Positions 25,062-33,414 of a stretch of 64,000 nucleotides of DNA are shown here, in pieces (position 1 is the stretch's first letter; each line of letters begins with the position of its first letter). Source of the stretch: Actinomycetales bacterium JB111 (lineage in GTDB: Bacteria > Actinomycetota > Actinomycetes > Actinomycetales > Actinomycetaceae); assembly GCA_900163555.1 (NCBI GenBank), contig FUHX01000067.1, forward strand, positions 1-64,000, written 5' to 3'. The notes beneath the pieces were generated by a model. That model saw only the letters and a list, made by a program, of their open reading frames with translations. It was not told the DNA's origin and made no database searches. Made by a program: the position numbers and the translations under genes.

Positions 25062-25231
25062 TCCGTCACCTCCCAGGCGTCCACACGGGGCACCTGACGG
25101 GGCTCCCACCGACATCATCGTCGATATCGTGCCCGCCGAAGCGGCGCCCCCTGGTCCGTGGAGGTGGGGAGGTCACCCCTCACTCCCCGCTCCACGAAGT
25201 TCCGCCACGATACACGCGCCAGGAACGACGA

Positions 25232-25259
25232 AGCCCCGCATCCGAACGGATGCGGGGCT
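25232..25259 (-). terminator. Terminator of rpmF
   Basis: A 12-bp perfect stem AGCCCCGCATCC/GGATGCGGGGCT closed by a GAAC loop, 16 nt after the rpmF stop on the minus strand. Confidence 0.85.
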
Positions 25260-25274
25260 GTCGAGGACTGTGTG

Positions 25275-25442
25275 TCACTCGGCGTCGACGAGGCCCTTCT
25301 GGTAAGCCTTCGCCAGACGACGGGGAACCTTGATCTCGCGACCCTTGACGCGGACGGTGACGAGCTCGGTGAGCTCAGCCTTCCACTGGGACCGGCGAGA
25401 GCGGGTGTTGCTGCGGGACATCTTGCGCTTCGGAACTGCCAT
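25275..25442 (-). CDS. rpmF: 50S ribosomal protein bL32
   Basis: A 55-residue protein beginning [20 protein letters not shown], the clear bL32 N-terminus. It contains no cysteine at all, so it is the zinc-free form; C+ forms carry a CxxC zinc ribbon. In several actinobacteria the zinc-free paralogues are under Zur control, but no Zur box is evident here and this may simply be the only copy. GAAAGGAGCGGCAGGGCC upstream supplies a Shine-Dalgarno sequence. Monocistronic, with a strong terminator. Confidence 0.93.
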   Translation of the reverse strand: MAVPKRKMSRSNTRSRRSQWKAELTELVTVRVKGREIKVPRRLAKAYQKGLVDAE

Positions 25443-25598
25443 GGCCCTGCCGCTCCTTTCATGGGGGTTGGACGATCAACGACACCCCACAATGCCAGAG
25501 TCCGGCACTCCTGCGCCAACCCCTCGCGCCACATTCCGTGTGAGATCGCTCGCGAGCAGCCGCGGCATCCTTCCTGGTCGGCACGGCACACTGGCCGG

Positions 25599-26249
25599 AT
25601 GAGTGAGTCGGAGGCGCTGCGGCCCGCGCCGGGCGCGCGGGTGGAGACCGAGCTGGTCGAGAAGCGCTCCCGGTTCATCGCCGTCGTCGCCCGGGCCGAC
25701 TCCGAGGACGAAGCACGCGAGCTGGCGACCGAGGCCCGCGCCGCCCACCCGCAGGCGCGGCACCACTGCACCGCGTGGGTCCTCCCCGGCACCGGCGGCC
25801 CCGACGTCCTGCACTCCTCCGACGACGGCGAACCCTCCGGCACCGCCGGCCGCCCCATGCTCGACCGGCTGACCGGCGCGGGGCTCGGCCACGTGGCGGC
25901 CGTCGTCATCCGCTACTTCGGGGGCACCCTCCTCGGCACGGGCGGCCTGGTCCGCGCGTACGGGGACGCGGTCGGGCAGGCACTCACCGAGCTGCCGACG
26001 GTCCGGGTCCGCACGCTGACCGCGTGCGCGGTCACCGCCTCGCACGCCGCGGGCGCGCGCCTCGAGTCGGAGCTCCGGTCCGGCCCGACGTCGTCGCTCG
26101 CCGAGGTCCTCGACGTCGCCTGGTTGCCGGACGGCGTCCGGATCGACGTGGCGAGCCCCGACGTCGCCGCCCTCGCCACCCGCGTGGCCGAGCTGACGGC
26201 CGGCGAGGGGCGGCTCACCGAGATCGGCCCGCACGAGCTCGAGGTCTGA
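25599..26249 (+). CDS. YigZ/IMPACT-family protein
   Basis: A 216-residue protein of the YigZ/UPF0029 family. The N-terminal domain shows the typical EKRSRFIAVVARADSEDEA, then HPQARHHCTAWVLPG, SDDGEPSGTAGRPMLDRL and VVIRYFGGTLLGTGGLVRAYGDA, which is the family signature. A smaller EF-G V-like C-terminal domain follows. Eukaryotic IMPACT modulates Gcn2; the bacterial function is unclear, though nucleic-acid binding is proposed. CACACT-N6-ATG suggests a leaderless start. It diverges from rpmF. Confidence 0.9.
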   Translation: MSESEALRPAPGARVETELVEKRSRFIAVVARADSEDEARELATEARAAHPQARHHCTAWVLPGTGGPDVLHSSDDGEPSGTAGRPMLDRLTGAGLGHVAAVVIRYFGGTLLGTGGLVRAYGDAVGQALTELPTVRVRTLTACAVTASHAAGARLESELRSGPTSSLAEVLDVAWLPDGVRIDVASPDVAALATRVAELTAGEGRLTEIGPHELEV

Positions 26250-26279
26250 CCGACACCTCGCCGCATGCGCCCCACCCCT

Positions 26280-26344
26280 CGTCGAGACACCTCGAGGTGA
26301 GGCGTTATGCCGCGTCGACCGTCGCGATTCGAGGTGTCTCGACG
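26280..26344. repeat. Long-looped inverted repeat between yigZ and the ytrA-type gene
   Basis: The arms CGTCGAGACACCTCGA (26280-26295) and its exact complement (26329-26344) are 16 bp with a 33-nt spacer. It may be the yigZ terminator, but the long loop is unusual for one. Arm length equals that of the 71-bp element elsewhere, though the sequence is unrelated. Confidence 0.6.
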
Positions 26345-26350
26345 GTCGTC

Positions 26351-26379
26351 TTGTTCTAGTTCTCCTAGAACTATAGGAT
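26351..26379 (+). promoter_or_regulatory. Promoter of the ytrA-type operon with operator in the spacer
   Basis: The -35 box TTGTTC (26351-26356) and -10 box TAGGAT (26374-26379) are 17 bp apart. The entire spacer 26357-26373 is the near-perfect palindrome TAGTTCTCCTAGAACTA, with seven paired bases per arm. The ATG follows the -10 by six bases, so the mRNA is leaderless. Confidence 0.7.
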
Positions 26380-26385
26380 TGGGCC

Positions 26386-26742
26386 ATGCGCGTGGTCGTC
26401 GACACCTCATCCGCGGAGCCCCTCTTCGCGCAGGTGACCGCGCAGATCCGCGACGCCATCCTCACCGGCTCGCTGGCCGCGGGCGAGCGACTCCCGTCGG
26501 CCAAGGACCTCGCGGCCAGCCTGGAGATCAACCAGCACACCGTCCTCCACGCCTACCAGGACCTGCGCGACGAGGGTTTCCTCGAGCTGCGCCGCGGCCG
26601 CGGGGCGGTCGTCCGCAAGGACCATCCCCGCCCCGACCCCGCGCTCCTGTCGGCCATCGACGAGGTCCGCCGCGCCGCCGCCGCCGGGGGCGTCCCCCTC
26701 AGCACCGTCGTCCACCTGCTCACCGCCAGGGAGAACTCATGA
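26386..26742 (+). CDS. GntR-family regulator, YtrA subfamily
   Basis: A 118-residue repressor, the short length typical of YtrA-type GntR proteins. The winged helix spans about 10-78 (PLFAQVTAQIRDAILTGSLAAGERLPS, then DLAASLEINQHTVLHAYQDLRDEGFLELRRGRGAVV), followed by a roughly 40-residue dimerisation tail without an effector domain. YtrA-type genes usually repress an operon of membrane proteins that starts with themselves. The palindrome filling its promoter spacer is the obvious autoregulatory operator. It overlaps the next gene by four bases (ATGA). Confidence 0.9.
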   Translation: MRVVVDTSSAEPLFAQVTAQIRDAILTGSLAAGERLPSAKDLAASLEINQHTVLHAYQDLRDEGFLELRRGRGAVVRKDHPRPDPALLSAIDEVRRAAAAGGVPLSTVVHLLTARENS

Positions 26743-27875
26743 CCGACGCAGCAGCACCGCGCACGAAGACCCCCCTGCCCCACCGGGGCCGCGCCTGGAT
26801 CCTCGGCGTGGCCCTCCCGGTCGCGACCACGGCCGCCGCATGGCTGTGGTTCCTCAGCCAGTACTCGTCGCTGCCCGAGCAGGTCGTCACGCACTGGGGT
26901 CCGGACGGGGCCGACGGATTCGGCCCACGCAGCGAGATCATCCTGTTCGGCGCCCTGCTGACGGGCCTGACGCTGGTCATCTGCTGCCCGCTCGCCGTCC
27001 TCCTCGGCCGCCAGTCGGCGACCCGGCGCATGCTCATCGGTCTCTCGGCCGGAGCCGGGTTCATGATGGCCGGCATCCTCGTGGCGATCACGCAGGCGAA
27101 CCTCACGGATCCGCCCGGCGACCCCGGCGCCCTCCTCCTCCTCGTGGTCGTGGCGGCCCTCGTCGTCGGTGTCGCGGCGGGAGCCGCCGCGGGGGACGAC
27201 CCGATCGTCCGCGCGACCGAACCCGTGCCGGCCGACGCCCCGCGCGCCGACCTCTCCCCCACCCAGCGGGCGGCCTGGGCGAAGTACACCGGCCTGCCGA
27301 TGCCGGTGCTGATCGGGTTTCTCGTCGTGGTGCTCGGCACGGCGGTGCTCGTCGCGGTCGTCGGCGAGCCGCTCATCGCGGTCGTCCTCGCGGTCGCCCT
27401 CATCGCACTGTTCCTCGGCTTCGTCTACTTTCGCGTCACGGTCGACTCCCGCGGGCTCACGGCCCGCTCCTTCCTCGGGTTCACGATGTTGAGCTCCCGC
27501 GCGGACGAGATCGTGCGCGCGGACGTCACCGAGGTGAGCGGCCTGTGGGACTTCGGCGGGTGGGGGCTGCGGACGCAGGTCGGCACCGGCGTCGTCGGGC
27601 TGGTCACGCGCGCGGGCGAGGCGATCCGGGTCGAGCGCACCGGCGGCCGGGTCCAGGTCGTCACGGTCGACGACGCGGCCACGGCCGCGGCACTCCTCAA
27701 CACGGTGGCCGAGCGGGCGCGCCCCGTGGCGCGCATCGAGGACGCCGAGCTCGGCAGCCTCGCGGACGGCACCGACCCGACGTCGGACCTCACGACCCGC
27801 GGACCGGGCACCGGATCGAGGCGCCCGGCGACGGGGGCGGCCCCCCGCACGCCGGACTCACCCGAGACGGACTGA
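26739..27875 (+). CDS. DUF1648-type membrane protein
   Basis: A 378-residue protein translationally coupled to the ytrA-type gene. The N-terminal segment LPEQVVTHWGPDGADGFGP after the first membrane helix is the DUF1648 motif. About six membrane helices are evident (near 18-38, 68-90, 98-118, 130-150, 185-205 and 210-228), then a soluble C-terminal beta-rich region resembling a bacterial PH domain (FRVTVDSRGLTARSFLGF to GTGVVGLVTRAGEAIRVERTGGRVQVV), ending in a disordered Thr/Asp/Pro tail. Known YtrA-type operons respond to cell-wall antibiotics; by context this may be an envelope-stress protein. Confidence 0.8.
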   Translation: MTDAAAPRTKTPLPHRGRAWILGVALPVATTAAAWLWFLSQYSSLPEQVVTHWGPDGADGFGPRSEIILFGALLTGLTLVICCPLAVLLGRQSATRRMLIGLSAGAGFMMAGILVAITQANLTDPPGDPGALLLLVVVAALVVGVAAGAAAGDDPIVRATEPVPADAPRADLSPTQRAAWAKYTGLPMPVLIGFLVVVLGTAVLVAVVGEPLIAVVLAVALIALFLGFVYFRVTVDSRGLTARSFLGFTMLSSRADEIVRADVTEVSGLWDFGGWGLRTQVGTGVVGLVTRAGEAIRVERTGGRVQVVTVDDAATAAALLNTVAERARPVARIEDAELGSLADGTDPTSDLTTRGPGTGSRRPATGAAPRTPDSPETD

Positions 27876-28047
27876 GCCCGGTGCGCCCGCGTCGCCACGA
27901 CGTCGGGCATCGACGGGAATCCGTGCCCTTTCGGGTGCTGAGACGGCCGCCCGAACTCCCGCCCGGAGCCGGGGACGGTGGACTACCCTGGATTTGTTGA
28001 CCATTCAATCTGGGCCGAGCGCCCGCGACGGAGGGAGGCGAAGAACG
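27876..28047 (+). promoter_or_regulatory. Promoter/leader region of the cys operon
   Basis: The intergenic stretch after the DUF1648 gene contains TACCCT (27984-27989), a possible -10, and TTGA-CCAT-TCAA (27997-28008), a small inverted repeat. A strong ribosome-binding site GGAGGGAGG (28030-28038) belongs to the leader peptide. No gene-length frame with convincing features is present. Confidence 0.4.
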
Positions 28048-28119
28048 GTGCGAGACGACCTGGCGTCGCTGAGCCGACCCCACCACTTCTCCTACTGCAC
28101 CGAGGGCGGCTGTCGCTAG
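28048..28119 (+). CDS. Cysteine-containing leader peptide upstream of cysK
   Basis: A GTG-initiated 23-codon frame ending [12 protein letters not shown] and a TAG. Two of the last seven residues are Cys (codons 17 and 22). GGGAGG lies nine bases before the GTG, an excellent Shine-Dalgarno sequence for such a tiny frame. Four nt after the stop, GTCGGG (28123-28128) can pair with CCCGAC (28151-28156) around an inner GC hairpin. Mycobacteria are known to use Cys-codon upstream frames for cysteine-responsive attenuation. The same logic here would raise cysK-cysE expression when Cys-tRNA is scarce. This role is inferred from sequence only. Confidence 0.65.
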   Translation: MRDDLASLSRPHHFSYCTEGGCR

Positions 28120-28270
28120 GGCGTCGGGCCCACCACGCGCCTTCGCGCCACCCGACTCCCCGACCCGCCGCACCGGTCGTGCACGACGCACGCACCGCCA
28201 CCGGCAGAACCACCGGCACATCCGCGCCGGCCCCGAGCGCTCCCACCCTCACGATTCCGAAGGAACTCCC
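28120..28270 (+). promoter_or_regulatory. Structured leader between Cys peptide and cysK
   Basis: It contains the hairpin 28123-28156 (GTCGGG/CCCGAC enclosing CGCG-CCTT-CGCG) and the palindrome GTCGTGCACGAC (28176-28187), then AAGGA before the cysK ATG. The alternative pairings needed for attenuation could not be resolved by eye. Confidence 0.4.
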
Positions 28271-29206
28271 ATGTCTCAGATTTTCGACGACGTCACCCAG
28301 GCCGTCGGCCGCACCCCGCTCGTCCGCCTCAACCGCATCACGGAGGGCGCCGGCGCCACCGTGGTCGTCAAGCTCGAGCACTTCAACCCCGCGAACTCGG
28401 TGAAGGACCGCATCGGCGTGGCCATCGTGGACGCGGCCGAGAAGTCGGGCCAGCTCCCCGCCGGCGGCACGATCGTCGAGGCCACCAGCGGCAACACCGG
28501 CATCGCCCTGGCGATGGTCGGCGCCGCCCGCGGCTACAACGTCGTGCTCACGATGCCCGAGACCATGTCCAAGGAGCGCCGCGCCCTGCTGCGCGCCTTC
28601 GGCGCCGAGCTCGTCCTCACGCCCGGACCTGGTGGCATGTCCGGCGCCGTCGAGGCCGCCAACGCGATCGCCGAGGAGCGCCCCGGCGCCGTCCTCGCCC
28701 GCCAGTTCGCCAACGAGGCCAACTCCGCGATCCACCGCGCCACGACCGGCCCTGAGATCTGGAACGACACGGACGGCGCCGTCGACATCCTCGTCTCCGG
28801 CATCGGCACCGGCGGCACCATCACGGGCGCCGGCCAGTACCTGCGCGAGCAGAAGCCGGACGTGACGATCGTGGCGGTCGAGCCCGAGGAGTCCCCGATC
28901 CTCAACGGCGGCAAGCCCGGACCGCACAAGATCCAGGGCCTCGGCGCGAACTTCGTCCCGGAGGTGCTGGACACCTCGATCTACAACGAGGTCATCGACA
29001 TCAACGCCCCGACGTCGATCGAGTGGGCCCGCAAGGCCGCCACCCAGGAGGGCCTGCTCGTCGGGATCTCCTCCGGTGCCGCGATCGCCGCGGCGGTCCA
29101 GCTCGCGAAGCGCCCGGAGAACGCGGGCAAGCTCATCGTCGCCGTGCTCCCGGACCTCGGCGAGCGCTACCAGTCGACCCCGCTGTTCGAGGGCCTGGTC
29201 GACTGA
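28271..29206 (+). CDS. cysK: Cysteine synthase A (O-acetylserine sulfhydrylase)
   Basis: A 311-residue PLP enzyme making cysteine from O-acetylserine and sulfide. The PLP lysine is at about residue 45 in [11 protein letters not shown], the substrate loop is [10 protein letters not shown], the phosphate-binding Gly-rich turn is [10 protein letters not shown], and [10 protein letters not shown] lies near the C-terminus. Length and motifs are those of CysK. It is preceded by a Cys-codon leader peptide and followed immediately by cysE, so the pathway's last two steps are co-transcribed. Confidence 0.96.
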   Translation: MSQIFDDVTQAVGRTPLVRLNRITEGAGATVVVKLEHFNPANSVKDRIGVAIVDAAEKSGQLPAGGTIVEATSGNTGIALAMVGAARGYNVVLTMPETMSKERRALLRAFGAELVLTPGPGGMSGAVEAANAIAEERPGAVLARQFANEANSAIHRATTGPEIWNDTDGAVDILVSGIGTGGTITGAGQYLREQKPDVTIVAVEPEESPILNGGKPGPHKIQGLGANFVPEVLDTSIYNEVIDINAPTSIEWARKAATQEGLLVGISSGAAIAAAVQLAKRPENAGKLIVAVLPDLGERYQSTPLFEGLVD

Positions 29207-29207
29207 C

Positions 29208-29807
29208 GTGCACGACTCTGGTGTGCCGATCCTCGCCCTCATCCTCGAGGATCTCGAGGCCGCTCAGCGACGGGACCCGGCGGCGCGCTCCAAGTGGGAG
29301 GTCGCGCTCGCCTACCCGGGCGTGCACGCGCTGTGGGTGCACCGGGTCGCACACCGGATGTGGAACAGCTCCAAGGTGCGCGGGCGGCTGCGGCTGCCCG
29401 CGCGCCTGATCTCGCAGGCGGCCCGCGCGCTCACGGGCATCGAGATCCACCCCGGCGCGGTGATCGGCCGGCGCATGTTCATCGACCACGGCATGGGCGT
29501 GGTCATCGGCGAGACGGCGGAGGTCGGCGAGGACGTCGTGATCTTCCACGGCACCACCCTCGGCGGCGTCTCGATGAGCACCGGCAAGCGGCACCCCACC
29601 GTGGGTGACCGCGTGACGATCGGCGCCGGCGCGAAGGTCCTCGGTCCCGTCACGCTCGGGGCGGACTCCCGGATCGGCGCGAACGCGGTCGTCGTCAAGG
29701 ACGTCTCCCCGGACACCTCCGCGGTGGGTGTGCCTGCCCGCGAGATCAATCGTCCCGGACCGGTCCCCGAGCCGGAGAAGTGGCTGGACCCGGCGATCTA
29801 CATCTGA
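29208..29807 (+). CDS. cysE: Serine O-acetyltransferase
   Basis: A 199-residue left-handed beta-helix acetyltransferase making O-acetylserine for CysK. The helical N-terminus is short compared with the 273-residue E. coli enzyme, as in the compact EpsC-like form. The hexapeptide-repeat core reads [28 protein letters not shown], then FHGTTLGG and [13 protein letters not shown]. The C-terminal tail ends DPAIYI; the terminal Ile is what docks into CysK in the cysteine synthase complex. The GTG at 29208 overlaps no other frame; a second in-frame GTG five codons later is possible. It follows cysK by one base. Confidence 0.93.
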   Translation: MHDSGVPILALILEDLEAAQRRDPAARSKWEVALAYPGVHALWVHRVAHRMWNSSKVRGRLRLPARLISQAARALTGIEIHPGAVIGRRMFIDHGMGVVIGETAEVGEDVVIFHGTTLGGVSMSTGKRHPTVGDRVTIGAGAKVLGPVTLGADSRIGANAVVVKDVSPDTSAVGVPAREINRPGPVPEPEKWLDPAIYI

Positions 29808-29827
29808 CGTCCGGTCGTTCGACGACG

Positions 29828-29868
29828 CGCGGCGGGCCGGTTCCCCGAGAGGGAACCGGCCCGCCGCG
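29828..29868. terminator. Terminator between cysE and the transketolase/PTS operon
   Basis: An 18-bp perfect stem (29828-29845 with 29851-29868) with a CGAGA loop contains the core GGGCCGGTTCCC. It serves two convergent operons. The same core recurs in the ptsI terminator at 34938-34967. Confidence 0.88.
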
Positions 29869-29883
29869 TCCGTGGTTATCGGG

Positions 29884-30831
29884 TCAGCCGGCCGGCGCGG
29901 GGCTGACCGTCCGCCAGGCGGCGAGGACCTGGCGCGTGACACCCTCGGCGTCGAGCCCCATCGACGCGCGCAGCTCGTCCGCCGATGCCGACGAACCCAT
30001 CGTGTCCGGCACCCCGATGCGGACGAGCGGAACGCCGCCCCCGAGGAGCTCAGCCACCGCCGAACCGAGCCCGCCGAGCACCGAGTGGTTCTCGACGGAC
30101 ACCACGAGGGCGGAGTCCTCCGCCCACTCGCGGATCGTGGGATCGAGCGGCTTGACGGATCGGACGTTGACGACGCTCGCCCCGATCCCGGCGGGCGTCA
30201 GACTTGTCGCAACGTCTCGCGCGACGCTCACCATCGATCCCTCGGCGACAAGGAGGATCTCCCGCCCCTCCCCCAGTCGCTCGGCCGTACCGGGGACGAA
30301 ATCCGAACCGTCGTCGTGCAGCTCGGGCACGGGCTGACGCGCGATCCGGATGTAGTTCACCCCTCCCGTGGCGACCGACCAGCGGATCGCGGCCGCGGTC
30401 TCCGCGCCGTCGCACGGCGCGAGCACGGTCATCTCCGGGATGACGCGCGCGAGCGCGAGGTCCTCGAACATCTGGTGGGTCCCGCCGTCGGGGCCGACGT
30501 CGAGACCCGGGTGGGTGCCGATCACGGTGATGGAGGCCCCCGAGTAGCAGGCCTGCCGCAGCTGGGTCCAGGGAAGGCCGAGGCTGAACATCGCCATCGA
30601 CGCGAAGACAGGTCGAAGGCCCGCGATCGACATCCCCGTGGCGACGCCGATGCTGTTCTGCTCGGCGACCCCCATCTGGTAGAAGCTCTCGGGGTGGGAG
30701 GCCTCGAACGCGTCGAGCCGGGTGGATCGCGCGAGGTCGGCGTCCAGGACGACAAGCCTCGGGTCCTCCTCCGCGATCTCGGCGAGCGTCGTCCCGATGA
30801 CCTCGCGCGGTGCGCGCATCTCCTCGCTCAT
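29884..30831 (-). CDS. Transketolase, C-terminal subunit
   Basis: A 315-residue protein covering the pyrimidine-binding and C-terminal domains of transketolase. VLDADLARSTRLDAFEASHPESFYQMGVAEQNSIGVATGMSIAG is the Tkt pyrimidine domain, whose Glu in GVAEQN activates thiamine diphosphate. The Rossmann-like end is VSVENHSVLGGLGSAVAELL. It overlaps the N-terminal-subunit gene by four bases, so the two halves form one enzyme. It is the last gene of the gntR-PTS-tkt operon. Split transketolases beside PTS or kinase genes usually act on an unusual ketose phosphate (for example D-apulose 4-phosphate in apiose pathways). The true substrate is unknown here. Confidence 0.9.
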   Translation of the reverse strand: MSEEMRAPREVIGTTLAEIAEEDPRLVVLDADLARSTRLDAFEASHPESFYQMGVAEQNSIGVATGMSIAGLRPVFASMAMFSLGLPWTQLRQACYSGASITVIGTHPGLDVGPDGGTHQMFEDLALARVIPEMTVLAPCDGAETAAAIRWSVATGGVNYIRIARQPVPELHDDGSDFVPGTAERLGEGREILLVAEGSMVSVARDVATSLTPAGIGASVVNVRSVKPLDPTIREWAEDSALVVSVENHSVLGGLGSAVAELLGGGVPLVRIGVPDTMGSSASADELRASMGLDAEGVTRQVLAAWRTVSPAPAG

Positions 30832-31652
30832 GCTGCCCCCGCTCTCGCGTCGATCTCGGCCAGTGCCGCGGCATGCTCGTCCGCGTCGAGCGCGCGGGAG
30901 TGCCACAACGGATCGCCCTCCATGAAGGAGACGCCGTGCCCCTTGACGGTGCGCGCGACGATCGCCGCCGGACCGTCAGCCGCTCGCGCCTCGGCGAGGG
31001 CGGTGGCGACCGACGCCCGGTCGTGACCGTCGACCTCCGCAACGTTCCAGCCGAAGGCCCGCAACCGCTCGGCGACGGGCTCGGTCGACATGACCGAGGA
31101 GACCGCGCCGTGCTGGCTGAGACCGTTGGCGTCGACGACTGCCGTCAGGTTTCCCAGTCCGTAGTGACTCGCGGACATGAGCGCCTCCCAGGTCTGTCCC
31201 TCGTGGAGGTCACCGTCGCCCAGGACCGCCCACACATGCCGGTCGGAACCCGCACGTCTCTCCGCGATCGCGAGGCCGACCGCCACCGAGAGTCCCTGCC
31301 CGAGGTGTCCGGTGGTCACCTGGACACCGGGCAGCTTGCGCCGGTCGGGGTGACCCTGCAGTCGCGAGCCAAGATGCTTGTACGTCGCGAGCTCGGACTC
31401 GTCGAACCACCCGAGCTCCACCAGGACGGAGTAGAGCGCCGGGGCGGCATGCCCCTTCGCGAGGACGAACCAGTCCTGCACCTGATCCTCGGGACGGAAC
31501 CGCCCCTGCTTGAGGAGGATGTCGCCGAGGATCCCGACGGCGGACAGCGATCCGCCCGGGTGCCCCGCGCCGGCGGCCAGGACCGCGTCGAGGATTCTCT
31601 TCTCCAGCCGAGCCAACGTGTGCGCGTCGATACCGTCGTCGTGCTCAGCCAT
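30828..31652 (-). CDS. Transketolase, N-terminal (ThDP-binding) subunit
   Basis: A 274-residue protein equal to the first domain of transketolase. The thiamine diphosphate/Mg site is GDGDLHEGQTWEALMSASHYGLGNLTAVVDANG. Substrate-phosphate and cofactor loops include AGHPGGSLSAV and VTTGHLGQGLSVAVGLA. It ends with ARTVKGHGVSFMEG, containing the conserved His. Its start overlaps the end of the PTS EIIC gene by eight bases, so translation is coupled through EIIC-TktN-TktC. This is strong evidence that the imported phosphosugar is the transketolase substrate or one step from it. Confidence 0.92.
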   Translation of the reverse strand: MAEHDDGIDAHTLARLEKRILDAVLAAGAGHPGGSLSAVGILGDILLKQGRFRPEDQVQDWFVLAKGHAAPALYSVLVELGWFDESELATYKHLGSRLQGHPDRRKLPGVQVTTGHLGQGLSVAVGLAIAERRAGSDRHVWAVLGDGDLHEGQTWEALMSASHYGLGNLTAVVDANGLSQHGAVSSVMSTEPVAERLRAFGWNVAEVDGHDRASVATALAEARAADGPAAIVARTVKGHGVSFMEGDPLWHSRALDADEHAAALAEIDARAGAA

Positions 31653-33042
31653 CGTTGGATGCACCTGCCGTCGACTCCGCCACCGCTTCGGACTCCGCAC
31701 GACGCTCGCGCCGGGACACGATGAACACCACCGCGGCGATCGCCGCGATCGCCGCGACGGCGCCGACCGTGCCCACCCATTCGCCGAGCTCGAAGAGGTA
31801 GTAGAGCGGGAGGCCGACCGCCGTGAAGTCGGTCTCCGGGAACGATGAACCGGGCAGGCCGACGTTGTCGAGGATCGGGTAGATGAGCTGGGGGCCCAGC
31901 GAGATGAGTGCACCGACGACCGCGGAGCCGACTACGGCCCCCTTCCAGCCGCCCGTCGCGTTCCCGAACACCGCCGCGGTACCGCCGATGAAGAAGTACG
32001 GGATCGCCACCGGAATGATGACGACCCATCCGAGGGCGATGTAGACGCCCATCATGAGCAGGCCCGCACCGTAGGCGACCAGGAACCCGAGCACGACGGC
32101 GGTGGGCGCGTACGGGAAGACGGCCGGGCAGTCGAGCGCGGGCTTGACGCCCTTGACGAGCTTCGACGAGATACCCAGGAACGCCGGGACGATCTCTCCG
32201 AGGAGCATGCGGATGCCGGTGATGATGACGTACACCGCGCCGGCGAAGATCAGTGCCTGCATGAACGGGAAGACGAGCCAGTGCATGTCACCGGCGACCT
32301 CCTGGGCGAACGTCGGTCCGGCCGCGAGCGTGGCGACGTAGTAGAAGACGAGCATCGTGAGCGCGATGGCGGCGACGTAGTCGCGGAAGAAGCTCAGACC
32401 CTTCGGCAGCTTGAGCGACTCGGTGCTGCGCGAAGCGTCGCCGATCTTCGACCCGAGCCATGAGGAGATCGCGTATCCGATCGTGTCGTAGTGGCCGATG
32501 CCGATGTCGTTGCTGCCGGTGATCGCCTTGATGCCCTTGCGCCCGAGCCAGGGGAAGAACGCGGCGAAGAATCCGAGGAGCACACCGCCGAGGAGAATCG
32601 CGTGGGTGCGGCCGAGCCCGGCCGAGTTGAGCACGAGCGTGAGCACCGCGGCGAAGAAGAGATTGTGCTGCCCGGTGAGGAAGACGTATTTCATCGGCGT
32701 GATCGCTGCGAAGAGCAGGTTCACCACGAGTCCGTACACCATGATGATCGCGATCTGGCTGCCGTACTCCTGCAGGGCGAGTCCGGTCACCCCCTCGGAC
32801 AGCGGGACAACTCCCTGCACGCCGAAGCCTTCGGTGAACAGCTGCTGGAACGCGTCGAGCGACCCGACGGCCGCCCCCGCTCCGATGCTGAAGATCAGCA
32901 TTCCGACGATCGTCTTGACTGTTCCGGTGAACACGTCGGGGATCGCCTTGCGCTGGAGGAGCAGCCCGACGAGAGCGAAGAGTCCGACGAGGATCGCCGG
33001 CTCGGCGAGAACCTCGGTCGCGAGGAAGTTGAGGAATGTCAT
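31645..33042 (-). CDS. PTS ascorbate-type EIIC permease (UlaA/SgcC-like)
   Basis: A 465-residue polytopic protein with about eleven membrane helices. It belongs to the ascorbate-galactitol PTS superfamily: MTFLNFLATEVLAEPAILVGLFALVGLLLQRK at the start, QEYGSQIAIIMVYGLVVNLLFAA, and GHYDTIGYAISSWLG in the middle resemble UlaA-type transporters. It moves and phosphorylates a sugar with the separate EIIB and EIIA. The charged C-terminus ends in the overlap with tktN. Its G+C is clearly lower than neighbouring genes outside the operon. Substrate unknown: the transketolase context argues for a ketose or ketose-like sugar rather than ascorbate. Confidence 0.9.
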   Translation of the reverse strand: MTFLNFLATEVLAEPAILVGLFALVGLLLQRKAIPDVFTGTVKTIVGMLIFSIGAGAAVGSLDAFQQLFTEGFGVQGVVPLSEGVTGLALQEYGSQIAIIMVYGLVVNLLFAAITPMKYVFLTGQHNLFFAAVLTLVLNSAGLGRTHAILLGGVLLGFFAAFFPWLGRKGIKAITGSNDIGIGHYDTIGYAISSWLGSKIGDASRSTESLKLPKGLSFFRDYVAAIALTMLVFYYVATLAAGPTFAQEVAGDMHWLVFPFMQALIFAGAVYVIITGIRMLLGEIVPAFLGISSKLVKGVKPALDCPAVFPYAPTAVVLGFLVAYGAGLLMMGVYIALGWVVIIPVAIPYFFIGGTAAVFGNATGGWKGAVVGSAVVGALISLGPQLIYPILDNVGLPGSSFPETDFTAVGLPLYYLFELGEWVGTVGAVAAIAAIAAVVFIVSRRERRAESEAVAESTAGASNDG

Positions 33043-33071
33043 GTCAGTTCACCTTCGAACCTTTCTCCGCC

Positions 33072-33359
33072 TCAGGCCTGCTCGAGCGAGCTGAGTGCGT
33101 CGGAGATCCCCGCGAGGATCTCCTTCTTGTCCATGATGTTGGTGATGCCGACGACTCGGGCTCGCGAACCGTCCAAGGTCGGTGCAAGGTCGCTTCCTGC
33201 GACGAGGATGTCAGCGGTGGACTGCGCCGTGGATGCGGCCATGTCCGACGACACGCGGCAGTCGAGACCGTTCTCGGCGACCACTTGATCCACCATCATC
33301 TTGAGGATCATCGAACTGCCCATTCCGGTACCGCAGATGACCAGGATTTCTCTGGACAT
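33072..33359 (-). CDS. PTS EIIB subunit, ascorbate/galactitol type
   Basis: A 95-residue EIIB. The phosphorylated Cys is residue 9 in ILVICGTGMGSS, the P-loop-like signature of the lactose/ascorbate EIIB fold. It accepts phosphate from the EIIA protein and passes it to the sugar bound by EIIC. The start at 33359 has GAAAGGACAGGAAC upstream. It sits 29 bp before EIIC and 55 bp after EIIA in the same operon. Confidence 0.9.
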   Translation of the reverse strand: MSREILVICGTGMGSSMILKMMVDQVVAENGLDCRVSSDMAASTAQSTADILVAGSDLAPTLDGSRARVVGITNIMDKKEILAGISDALSSLEQA

Positions 33360-33414
33360 AGTGTTCGTTCCTGTCCTTTCGGAGGTCGGCCCGGGCGTCG
33401 TCGCCCGGACCCTG

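Noticed and set aside
28120-28270. Known riboswitch class (for example SAM or T-box) before cysK
   Set aside because: No conserved riboswitch core or T-box sequence is recognisable; the leader peptide explains the region better.
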